A program made the position numbers and the translations under genes. Shown here piece after piece: positions 1-6,206 of a stretch of 12,273 nt of DNA (position 1 is its first letter; each line of letters starts with the position of its first letter). Below the pieces are notes generated by a model. The model was not told the origin of the DNA. It ran no database searches and saw only the letters and a list, made by a program, of their open reading frames with translations. Source of the DNA: an uncultured Acidobacteriota bacterium (GTDB lineage Bacteria; Acidobacteriota; Thermoanaerobaculia; UBA5066); contig CALFNC010000433.1 of the NCBI GenBank assembly GCA_937902605.1, positions 1 through 12,273 of the forward strand, read 5' to 3'.

Positions 1-855
1 GGTGTTCTCGTCCCGGACACCGCCCTATCGGCCTGGGTCTTGATGGCGCCCGGAACCGTCCTCGCCCCCCGGGAAACACGTCTCTACCCGGACTATTACC
101 TCGAGAAGAGGGCGAACGGGCAGATGCTCCTTCCCCGGGAGTTCAATGCCGCGAGCGATCCAGCGTTCTCACACATCCGCCTCAGCCTCGCTCTCCTGCA
201 GATGCAGCTCGGAGCCGGGAGCTCGCAGGCAAGGGAGGAACGTCTGGGGAATCCGCCCTGGCTCCGGTCTCATCCGGACATGGTCCGTCGCTTGACTGCT
301 TCCGCGTTTACGGCGAACGCAGCGTACTGGGTGCTCCGGGGTCCGTTCGGATGGCCTTTCCTCGGACGAGCCTCGATCGGAGCGCCGAAGCTCGACGAGA
401 CGTACAACCGAGCCTGGGCGGGCGCGCAGGCTGACCAGGTTCTCCGAAACGTCGACGTGGGCCGACCCGATCGGGCCGTCGCTCTCGCCGAGCGGCTCTT
501 CGAGCTCTCGCCCTCGGGCTACACGGCCGCGCTCCAGGCCGAGAGCCTCCGGGCCTCGGGACGGCTCGAGACGGCAGAGGCATTCCTTCGCTCCGTCCCG
601 CCTCCCTTTCACTCCTCCCCGAGCCTCGGCGTGGTGTCGGCGCTGATCGCGCGGGATCACGGAGACGAGAGGACTGCCCGGTCGATTCTAGAAGATGTCG
701 CCCGCGTATTCCCGAGACCCGCTCTCGTGGCAGCAGTAGCCCGCCCGCTCGCGGAGTGGCCTGCGAGCCTCCACCGGATGACGGGAGAGAACCTCGAGAC
801 GCGAGAGCTCTCCCTCCCAACACTCGGCTCCGGAGGCGCCAAGCCCGGCCGCTGA
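1..855 (+). CDS. C-terminal part of an unrecognised protein with TPR-like helices (5' truncated)
   Basis: The frame is open to the first base of the window (first codon GGT at 1) and ends at TGA 853-855, so this is probably the 3' part of a longer gene. An in-frame TTG at 40 is possible as a start but has no convincing ribosome binding site. Codon choice is strongly G/C-ending, as in the real genes downstream. I do not recognise the family. The second half is Ala/Leu/Arg-rich with helix pairs (for example around the words DRAVALAERLFELSP and RTARSILEDVARVFP) that resemble tetratricopeptide repeats. The first half is rich in Trp, Pro and aromatic residues and has no clear motif. No signal peptide or heme motif is visible. 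A strong hairpin lies 12 nt after the stop. It is probably not part of the electron-transfer operon, since a regulator and two gaps separate them. Confidence 0.6.
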   Translation, partial: GVLVPDTALSAWVLMAPGTVLAPRETRLYPDYYLEKRANGQMLLPREFNAASDPAFSHIRLSLALLQMQLGAGSSQAREERLGNPPWLRSHPDMVRRLTASAFTANAAYWVLRGPFGWPFLGRASIGAPKLDETYNRAWAGAQADQVLRNVDVGRPDRAVALAERLFELSPSGYTAALQAESLRASGRLETAEAFLRSVPPPFHSSPSLGVVSALIARDHGDERTARSILEDVARVFPRPALVAAVARPLAEWPASLHRMTGENLETRELSLPTLGSGGAKPGR

Positions 856-866
856 AGATCGTTGCC

Positions 867-903
867 CCTCTCGACCTCTCGCTCGACCGAGAGAGGTGAG
901 AGG
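867..903 (+). terminator. Strong stem-loop after the first gene, terminator-like
   Basis: Bases 867-872 (CCTCTC) pair with 898-903 (GAGAGG), and 874-880 (ACCTCTC) pair with 891-897 (GAGAGGT). Together they give a 13-bp stem with one bulged G at 873 and a 10-nt loop at 881-890. It begins 12 nt after the TGA at 853-855, where an intrinsic terminator would sit. There is no following T-run, so it may instead protect the mRNA 3' end, or belong to the leader of the regulator gene at 1074. Confidence 0.45.
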
Positions 904-1057
904 TGAGTACCGGCTCCCCAGGAAACGCTCGAGTCGACCTGCCGTGGCGCGGCGACACGACGCCGGGCGTGGCGACGTAGAATCGGTCGCAGAATGCACC
1001 CCGAGTCCGGCTGCGCTCCCGATGATCCCGCCTTGCCCGATCCGGAGGGAACGGCGC

Positions 1058-1063
1058 GAGGAG
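1058..1063 (+). promoter_or_regulatory. Ribosome binding site for the PAS-LuxR gene
   Basis: GAGGAG sits 10 nt upstream of GTG 1074. It supports the GTG start for a protein that begins just ahead of the PAS domain. Confidence 0.5.
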
Positions 1064-1073
1064 CGAGAGCTTT

Positions 1074-1748
1074 GTGAAACCGTCATTGCGCCCGCCACCG
1101 GAGCTGAGCCTGCTCTTCGAGGCTCTCAGACCCTCGCCGGACCCAGTCTTCGTTACGGATCGCCAGAACAGGATCGTCTTCTGGAACCTCAGCGCAGAGA
1201 GACTTCTGGGATACACCGCTGACGAAGTCGTCGGAGCTCCCTGTGCTGCCTCGCTGCAGGGGTGTGATAGCTACGGGAACCGGTACTGCGGCGAGGAATG
1301 TCCGATCACTCAGGCGGCGAAGCGGGGCGAGAGTGTCAGGCAATTCGGTCTCCGACTCCGCGCCCGGGACGGACATGTCCTTCTCATGGACATCAGCGTC
1401 CTCCAGTTTGCGGTCCACGCCCCCGAGACTTTCTACCTGGCCCATATCCTCAAGCCTTCCGTCGCTGCGATGCCCGCCGCACGGATCTCTGATGGGCCGA
1501 ACGAGCCACCACGCTCGGCGCTCGCGGCCGTCCGGGACTCCCCGGACGCGCGTGCGCGGAAGCTGACGAGCCGCGAGGTCGAGGTGCTCGGGATGCTCGC
1601 CGCGGGCCGCACGACGCCGGAGATCGCCGACCGGCTCCATATCTCCGCGCTGACCGCAAGGAATCACATCCAGAACATTCTCGACAAGCTCGAGCTCCAC
1701 TCCAAGGCCGAAGCGGTCGCGTTCGCGTTCCAGAAAGGGCTGATCTAG
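1074..1748 (+). CDS. PAS domain LuxR-family transcriptional regulator with a four-cysteine PAS insert
   Basis: This 224-residue protein is a one-component regulator. Residues about 15-130 form a PAS domain (PDPVFVTD, IVFWN, AERLLGY). Residues about 162-224 form a LuxR/GerE helix-turn-helix (LTSREVEVL, GRTTPEIADRLHIS, TARNHIQNILDKL, KAEAVAFA). The PAS domain carries Cys57, Cys64, Cys72 and Cys76 in a Cys-x6-Cys-x7-Cys-x3-Cys pattern; from memory, related PAS-HTH proteins share this arrangement. It could bind metal, an Fe-S cluster or form disulfides, which would suit a redox sensor. GTG 1074 is chosen because GAGGAG lies 10 nt upstream. There is no receiver domain, so it is not a classical response regulator. 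It ends 122 nt before the electron-transfer operon and points the same way, so control of that operon is a reasonable but untested inference. Confidence 0.88.
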   Translation: MKPSLRPPPELSLLFEALRPSPDPVFVTDRQNRIVFWNLSAERLLGYTADEVVGAPCAASLQGCDSYGNRYCGEECPITQAAKRGESVRQFGLRLRARDGHVLLMDISVLQFAVHAPETFYLAHILKPSVAAMPAARISDGPNEPPRSALAAVRDSPDARARKLTSREVEVLGMLAAGRTTPEIADRLHISALTARNHIQNILDKLELHSKAEAVAFAFQKGLI

Positions 1749-1870
1749 GGCCTTCCGTCCCGTCCCTGGTGCAAATTCACTAGACACAATGGTGCGCGTT
1801 GGGGATTGGGGATCACCCTGCCCGGGAGCACATTCCTTTCCACGTTGCCTACAATCGAAAGGAGTGCCCC
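1749..1870 (+). promoter_or_regulatory. Intergenic leader before the electron-transfer operon; probable promoter region
   Basis: This 122-nt gap is the only substantial non-coding stretch between the regulator and the end of the eight-gene operon, so the operon promoter or a regulator site most likely lies here unless transcription reads through from the regulator. No convincing -35/-10 or -24/-12 pair was found. Visible sequence features are the word TGGTGC at 1767-1772 and again at 1790-1795 (23 bp apart), and a tandem TTGGGGA at 1799-1805 and 1806-1812. Either could be an operator, but nothing proves it. Confidence 0.35.
1858..1864 (+). promoter_or_regulatory. Ribosome binding site fixing the GTG start of the cytochrome-porin
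   Basis: AAAGGAG lies 6 nt upstream of GTG 1871. It selects that codon over an in-frame upstream start at 1799, which would put 24 non-signal-like residues ahead of a normal signal peptide. Confidence 0.75.
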
Positions 1871-3271
1871 GTGAACGGATTCAAGCGAGGTACCACGACG
1901 CTCTTCCTCCTGCTGGGCGGCCTGGTCGTATTTCTGGGCGCCAGGCCGGCTGCCGCGGTCCCCGCCTTCTCGCGGAAATACCAGACGTCCTGCCAGACGT
2001 GCCATTCGATCTTTCCGAAGCTGAACCCGTTCGGCGAGGCCTTCCGCCTGAATGGATATCACCTCCCGGGCGAGACCGAAGAGCAGGTCAAGCAGAAGGC
2101 GGTGTCCCTCGGCGCGGACGCCTACGCCAGGATGTGGCCAGAGATGGTCTATCCGAGCAGTCTTCCCGGGAACGCCCCGTTTGCCCTGAACGTGAAGATG
2201 GCGAACATCTACGCGTCGAGCCACGACGACACGGGCAAGCAAATCGTCCACAACGACTTCCAGTTTCCGCAGGAGGCGAACCTCTTCGGCGCCGGGACGC
2301 TTGGAGACCACTTCAGCTTCTTCAGCGAGGTGACCTACGCCGAGAACCCGGACGGGAGCGGGTCGGTCGAGATCGAGCACGCCCGACTCGACGTCATTTC
2401 GGCATTCGGCCCCGAGCACCTCGTCAACTTCCGGATCGGCAAGTTTGCTCCGAACCTCTACGACGGGTTCCAGGAGATGTGGCTGATGACCGACAACGGT
2501 GTCGACACGCTCTTCGCCTACAACCCGATCGGATTCAATGGCGGAACGGGCCTGGCCGACAGCGGAGGCGGCGTCAGCCTTCCGGCGCGGACCCGGGCGA
2601 TCGAGATGTACGGTGTCGCCGCTCATCGCCTTTTCTACACGGTCGGCATCTCCGCCCCGATAGGCGCCGGCGGCCCGAACGGCCAGTTCAACAACAACAG
2701 CAGCAAAGACTTCTACGCCAGGGTCGACTACAAGTTCGGAGGCATGGGCCTGGACGGGGACTCGACGGGCGTCACGTTGCCCCCCGAGAACTGGCGGGAG
2801 ACCTCCTTCCGCGTTGGCCTCTTCGGCTACTTCGGCAACGGAACCGACGTCAACTACGCCATCACCGACCCTGCGGGGAATCCGTTCCAGATGCAGCAGA
2901 CGAGCTTCAGGCGTACCGGCGTCTATGGGTCGCTCTACGTCGGCGATCTGAACCTCATCGGAGTGGCGGTCCACGGGAGCGACGACCTCTCCCTGCGCGA
3001 CAACGACACGGGTGAGGAGCTGTCTAGCGCGACCCGGACCTATGACACCTTCTTCCTCCAGGCCGACTACGTGATCGTGCCCACCTTCCAGGTCTCGGCC
3101 CGCTACGAGAACCTGCGGCCCGCGGACCCCTCCGTGGACACCCAGAAGGCTTTCAACCTGAACCTCAGCGTCCTCGCGCGGGCCAACATCAAGCTGATGC
3201 TGGAGTATCACAGGGATCTTCACGATGCCCAGAACTACCAACTTGCCGCGGTCTTAAGGGCCGCGTTCTGA
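1871..3271 (+). CDS. Outer-membrane monoheme cytochrome c-beta-barrel fusion (Cyc2-like architecture)
   Basis: The 466-residue product starts at GTG 1871, set by AAAGGAG 6 nt upstream. Residues 4-29 form a Sec signal peptide: Lys/Arg, a Leu/Val-rich core, then ARPAAA and probable cleavage after Ala29. The mature chain begins with one c-type heme motif, Cys41-x2-Cys44-His45, in the context CQTCHSIFPKLNPFGEAFRLNGY. The remaining roughly 400 residues are Gly/Asn/aromatic-rich with alternating hydrophobic patterns and end in a C-terminal Phe, as outer-membrane beta-barrels do. A small heme domain followed by a porin-sized barrel is the layout of Cyc2, the iron-oxidising outer-membrane cytochrome, and the LN-x-FG-x-x-F-x-x-x-GY words after the heme also recall Cyc2. 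It would carry electrons across the outer membrane. It could instead belong to a related, uncharacterised cytochrome-porin family with another partner. It is the first gene of the operon, 13 nt before the cupredoxin gene. Confidence 0.8.
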   Translation: MNGFKRGTTTLFLLLGGLVVFLGARPAAAVPAFSRKYQTSCQTCHSIFPKLNPFGEAFRLNGYHLPGETEEQVKQKAVSLGADAYARMWPEMVYPSSLPGNAPFALNVKMANIYASSHDDTGKQIVHNDFQFPQEANLFGAGTLGDHFSFFSEVTYAENPDGSGSVEIEHARLDVISAFGPEHLVNFRIGKFAPNLYDGFQEMWLMTDNGVDTLFAYNPIGFNGGTGLADSGGGVSLPARTRAIEMYGVAAHRLFYTVGISAPIGAGGPNGQFNNNSSKDFYARVDYKFGGMGLDGDSTGVTLPPENWRETSFRVGLFGYFGNGTDVNYAITDPAGNPFQMQQTSFRRTGVYGSLYVGDLNLIGVAVHGSDDLSLRDNDTGEELSSATRTYDTFFLQADYVIVPTFQVSARYENLRPADPSVDTQKAFNLNLSVLARANIKLMLEYHRDLHDAQNYQLAAVLRAAF

Positions 3272-3284
3272 AGGAGGCAATACC

Positions 3285-3866
3285 ATGAAGGGAATACTCG
3301 TACTCGCCCTCTCCGCCGCCGTGGCCCTGCCGCTCGCGGCCGGGGACATTCACGGCAAGGTCACCTGCAAGGGGGTCCGCGACAGCGGCGATGCCGTGGT
3401 CTACGTCGGTGCGATCGCTGGCAAGACATTTCCCGCGCCGGCGCAGCACGCGAAGATCGACCAGAAGAACCTCGTCTTCTGGCCCCACGTCCTCCCCGTT
3501 CTCGTTGGGACGACCGTGGATTTCCTCAACAACGACGCCGTCCTCCATAACGTCTTCTCGCCCGATGGCTGTGCCGAGAAGTTCAACCTCGGGACCTGGC
3601 CGAAGGGGGAGATCCGAAGCTACACGTTCAAGAAGGAATGCGTGGCCGCCACTCTCCTCTGCAAGGTGCACCCCGAGATGGAGGCGTTCGTGGTGTCGGT
3701 CCCGACACCGTACTTCACCGTCACCAAGCCGGACGGCTCCTTCAAGATCGAAGGCGTTCCCGACGGCTCCTACACGGTCAAGGTCTGGCATCCGAAGCTC
3801 AAGCCCACGCAGAAAGCAGTGACCGTCGCCGGTTCCAGCGCGGCCGATTTCGAGATCGCCAAGTAG
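3285..3866 (+). CDS. Periplasmic cupredoxin with C-terminal carboxypeptidase-regulatory-like domain
   Basis: The 193-residue protein starts at ATG 3285 behind AAGGAGG (3270-3276), which overlaps the preceding stop codon. Residues 1-19 are a signal peptide ending ALPLAA. Residues about 60-140 form a plastocyanin-like fold with a full set of type 1 copper ligands: His88 (in VLHNVF) and Cys126, His129 and Met132 (in LLCKVHPEM). Residues about 143-192 look like a carboxypeptidase-regulatory/transthyretin-like beta-sandwich (YFTVTKPDGSFKIEGVPDG, YTVKVWHPKLK). Extra cysteines at 28, 96 and 119 could form a disulfide. The likely job is a soluble one-electron carrier between the outer-membrane cytochrome and the periplasmic hemes of the bc-type complex. 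Copper binding is well supported by the ligands; the partners are inferred from gene order. Its stop is 2 nt before the next start. Confidence 0.85.
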   Translation: MKGILVLALSAAVALPLAAGDIHGKVTCKGVRDSGDAVVYVGAIAGKTFPAPAQHAKIDQKNLVFWPHVLPVLVGTTVDFLNNDAVLHNVFSPDGCAEKFNLGTWPKGEIRSYTFKKECVAATLLCKVHPEMEAFVVSVPTPYFTVTKPDGSFKIEGVPDGSYTVKVWHPKLKPTQKAVTVAGSSAADFEIAK

Positions 3867-3868
3867 TC

Positions 3869-5734
3869 ATGGCCGACGTCAGCCACGAGTGGCTGGAACG
3901 GAACTTCCCCTGCAAGTGGGCGTGCCCGGTCCACACCGAGGCTGGCAAGTACGTCACGCTGGTAGCGGAGGGGCGGTACCGTGAGGCCTATGCCGTGGCG
4001 CGCCGGCCCAACCCGCTCGCGTCGATCTGCGGGAGGATCTGCGCGGCCCCTTGCGAGAGCGTCTGTCGCCGGGGTGAGCTGGATGCTCCGATCGCCATCC
4101 GCGCCATGAAGCGCTTCGTCACCGAGAGGTTCGGCGTGGAGAGCATGCTGGACCTCTCCGTTCTTTCCGAGATCTACGGTCATCGGACCAGACGGCATCC
4201 GGAGAAGGTCGCGGTGATCGGCTCCGGTCCCGCGGGCCTCGCCTGCGCACACGATCTGGCCCTCCTCGGGTATCCCGTGACCATTTTCGAAGCCGCTCCG
4301 GTTCCGGGCGGGATGCTCCGCCTCGGCGTCCCGGAATACCGGCTCCCCAGAGCGCTCATCCAGCTCGAGATCAACGCGATCCTTTCCCTGGGCGTCGAGC
4401 TGAGGGCGAACACCCGCCTCGGACCAGGCCTGACGCTCTCCGATCTCAAGGCCCAGGGCTTCGCCGCGATCTTCCTCGCCGTGGGCGCGATGCAGAGCCG
4501 GGACCTGGCCATCCCGGGCATGGACATGGACGGCGTCCTCAAAGGGATTGACTACCTTCTCAACGTCAACCTCGGCTACAAGGTCGAGATGGGACGCCGT
4601 GTCGTCGTCATCGGCGGCGGGAACGTCGCGCTCGACGTGGCGCGCACCGCCGCTCGGAGCGGCGAGGCCGCCAACCTCGAACGGAATCTCTCCGTCGTCC
4701 AGGCGCTCGACGTCGCCCGGAGCGCCGTCCGTTTCGGAGCCCGGGACGTTCTCGTCTGCTCCCTGGAGTCCGAGATCGAGATGCCGGCGTCCCGCGAGGA
4801 AGTCGACGAAGCTGAAAGGGAAGGGATCCGTTTCCAGCATCGCGTGGGCCCCAAGCGGCTCGTGGGCGAAAACGGCGTTGTCACCGGCGTCGAGCTCCTG
4901 ACGGCCTCGAGGGTCTTCGACGAGAACGGGCGCTTCGCCCCCCAGCTGGTCGAGGGGTCCGAGCGGGTCGTTCCGACGGACACCGTGATCGTCTCGATCG
5001 GGCAGACCGGCGACCTCTCGTTCCTGACGCCGGAAGACGGAGTCAGCAACCGTCAGGGCCGGATCGTCATCGACCCGGACACGCTCGCGACCACCGCACC
5101 GGGGATCTACGCTGGCGGAGACGCCGCCTTCGGACCTCGGATCGCCATCAACGCCGTGGCGGACGGGAAGAAGGCAGCCCTCTCGATCGACGAGCACCTC
5201 AGGGGACGCCCGCGCCTCTCGGAGGAGATCCTCGTCGAAATCGATGTCTCGCACCGCTATGAAAGGACGCTCGACTACGAGGGGATCCCGCGCCAGCAAC
5301 CGCCGACCCGCCCCCTGTCCCGCCGGATCGGGATCGCCGAGGTGGAGGAATGCTTCGGGGAACGCGAGGCCCGCCTCGAAGGGACCCGATGCCTCCACTG
5401 CTGGACCAACACCATTTTCGAAGAGAGTCCGGACGAGGGAACCGAATGCATCCTCTGCGGAGGCTGCCAGGACATCTGCCCGGAGGACTGTATCGAGATC
5501 CTTCCGTCGGCGGCGATCCGCCACCTCCCGGCTTCGGCCCGGGAGCTGGCGCCCATTCTGTGGGAAGGACGGCAGGAGGGCTCCATCTTCATCAAAGACG
5601 AGGAAACCTGCATCCGGTGCGGGCTCTGCGCGGCGCGGTGCCCCGCAGGGACCATCACAATGCAGAGCTTCCGGGCCGAGTCAAAGGAGGACCGTGGTGT
5701 CGAAAGTGTCGAAAGTGTCGAACGATCCGCGTGA
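3869..5734 (+). CDS. GltD/NfnB-like FAD-NAD(P) oxidoreductase with N- and C-terminal Fe-S modules
   Basis: This 621-residue protein has no signal peptide or membrane segment, so it is probably cytoplasmic. Residues 10-85 are a glutamate-synthase-small-subunit-type Fe-S domain: Cys15, Cys19, then Cys54, Cys58, Cys62, Cys66. An FAD site follows at about 113-142 (VAVIGSGPAGLACA) and an NAD(P) site at about 244-275 (VVVIGGGNVALDVA), with the second FAD motif (IYAGGDAAFGPR) near 412-425. The C-terminus adds Cys508-x2-Cys511 and two ferredoxin-type motifs, Cys527/530/533/537 and Cys581/584/587/591. No glutamate synthase large subunit is nearby, so true GltD is unlikely. Next to Rieske and cytochrome b it more likely links NAD(P)(H) to the quinone-reactive complex. 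A 12-residue word is repeated inside the NAD(P) domain (254-265 and 279-290). ATG 3869 has only a weak ribosome binding site but follows the previous stop by 2 nt, which suggests coupling. The 3' end overlaps the Rieske gene by 38 nt. Confidence 0.9.
   Translation: MADVSHEWLERNFPCKWACPVHTEAGKYVTLVAEGRYREAYAVARRPNPLASICGRICAAPCESVCRRGELDAPIAIRAMKRFVTERFGVESMLDLSVLSEIYGHRTRRHPEKVAVIGSGPAGLACAHDLALLGYPVTIFEAAPVPGGMLRLGVPEYRLPRALIQLEINAILSLGVELRANTRLGPGLTLSDLKAQGFAAIFLAVGAMQSRDLAIPGMDMDGVLKGIDYLLNVNLGYKVEMGRRVVVIGGGNVALDVARTAARSGEAANLERNLSVVQALDVARSAVRFGARDVLVCSLESEIEMPASREEVDEAEREGIRFQHRVGPKRLVGENGVVTGVELLTASRVFDENGRFAPQLVEGSERVVPTDTVIVSIGQTGDLSFLTPEDGVSNRQGRIVIDPDTLATTAPGIYAGGDAAFGPRIAINAVADGKKAALSIDEHLRGRPRLSEEILVEIDVSHRYERTLDYEGIPRQQPPTRPLSRRIGIAEVEECFGEREARLEGTRCLHCWTNTIFEESPDEGTECILCGGCQDICPEDCIEILPSAAIRHLPASARELAPILWEGRQEGSIFIKDEETCIRCGLCAARCPAGTITMQSFRAESKEDRGVESVESVERSA
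4628..4738. repeat. Internal 36-nt direct repeat within the NAD(P) domain
   Basis: Bases 4628-4663 and 4703-4738 both start GCGCTCGACGT and encode ALDVARTAARSG and ALDVARSAVRFG (9 of 12 residues identical), 25 residues apart. The first copy is the helix directly after the GGGN dinucleotide-binding loop. The second continues into the usual strand and the EMPAS word typical of NfnB/GltD proteins. Confidence 0.7.
5683..5690 (+). promoter_or_regulatory. Ribosome binding site of the Rieske gene, inside the upstream gene
   Basis: AAAGGAGG lies within the 3' end of the flavoprotein gene and 6 nt ahead of GTG 5697. It supports the 38-nt overlap and rules out the long N-terminal extension of the same frame. 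Confidence 0.75.
5697..5723. repeat. Three tandem 9-bp units at the Rieske start
   Basis: GTGTCGAAA at 5697-5705, GTGTCGAAA at 5706-5714 and GTGTCGAAC at 5715-5723. Each unit offers an in-frame GTG. In the Rieske frame it encodes (V/M)SK-VSK-VSN; in the flavoprotein frame it encodes the repetitive tail VES-VES-VER. Confidence 0.85.
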
Positions 5735-6206
5735 CGAGATCCGGAACGAGGACGACGACCCGAACCGGCGCCAGTTTCTGAGCCGCGTCGCCATGGGAGC
5801 CTGCGCCGCCGCGGCCGTCGGTTCGGGCGTCGTGACGCTCGACTTCCTCGAACCGAAGGTTCTCTTCGAGCCTCCGACCCGCTTCAAGGCGGGAAGCCCC
5901 CTCGATTACCCGGAAGGAACCGTCAAGTTCAACAAGGAACGCAGAGCGTACGTCGTCGGCGGTTCGAGCTGCGTTTATGCGCTCTCGGCAGTCTGCACCC
6001 ATCTCGGGTGCATCACGCGGTTCGTCCCGGACGAAAACGCCATCTCGTGCCCTTGCCACGGCAGCCGTTTCGACACGGAAGGGAACGTCACCCATGGCCC
6101 GGCGCCCCGCCCGCTGCCGTGGATCGAGATCGGCACCGACGAGAAGGGGGAGCTCGTCGTGGACACGGCGATCGTGATTCCTCATGGAAAGGTGTTTCGC
6201 GTATGA
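5697..6206 (+). CDS. Rieske [2Fe-2S] protein of a cytochrome bc/b6f-type complex, TAT-exported
   Basis: The 169-residue protein is the high-potential iron-sulfur subunit that takes the first electron from quinol at the Qo site. A twin-arginine signal is present (Arg24-Arg25-Gln-Phe-Leu, then an Ala/Gly/Val-rich helix to about residue 48) and probably stays as the membrane anchor. Cluster ligands are Cys100 and His102 in CTHLGC and Cys118 and His121 in CPCHGS; Cys105 and Cys120 should form the usual disulfide. The Ser of CPCHGS, which raises the redox potential, is kept. The usual Tyr two residues later is Phe (SRFD). GTG 5697 is selected by AAAGGAGG; GTG 5694, 5706 and 5715 are in-frame alternatives. 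Its TGA (6204-6206) overlaps the ATG of cytochrome b. Confidence 0.93.
   Translation: MSKVSKVSNDPRDEIRNEDDDPNRRQFLSRVAMGACAAAAVGSGVVTLDFLEPKVLFEPPTRFKAGSPLDYPEGTVKFNKERRAYVVGGSSCVYALSAVCTHLGCITRFVPDENAISCPCHGSRFDTEGNVTHGPAPRPLPWIEIGTDEKGELVVDTAIVIPHGKVFRV

Noticed and set aside
978..983. TAGAAT as a -10 element for the PAS-LuxR gene
   Set aside because: No acceptable -35 sequence at 16-18 bp spacing; a six-base match alone is expected by chance.
308..1216. 302-codon minus-strand frame over the first gene and the following gap
   Set aside because: Extremely Arg/Ser/Gly-rich with no motif. It also overlaps the start of the PAS-LuxR gene. The plus-strand frame at 1-855 has more natural composition.
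896..1222. 108-codon plus-strand frame before the PAS-LuxR gene
   Set aside because: It overlaps the PAS coding region out of frame, is Arg-rich and has no domain or ribosome binding site.
1767..1795. Two TGGTGC words as a proven operator
   Set aside because: Six-base direct repeats are weak evidence and no palindrome accompanies them; kept only as a note on the leader.
1850..1855. TACAAT as a -10 element for the operon
   Set aside because: It is only 3 nt before the ribosome binding site, so the transcript would start within it, and no -35 lies at the right distance.
1745..3241. 498-codon open frame on the minus strand
   Set aside because: It is antisense to the cytochrome-porin, which has a ribosome binding site, signal peptide and heme motif. 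The product is Val/Glu/Arg-rich and low in complexity.
3770..5524. 584-codon open frame on the minus strand
   Set aside because: It is antisense to the flavoprotein with intact FAD, NAD(P) and Fe-S motifs, and shows no domain of its own.
3869..5734. Annotation as glutamate synthase small subunit (gltD)
   Set aside because: No gltB neighbour, extra C-terminal ferredoxin-type motifs and overlap with the Rieske gene argue for a respiratory role.
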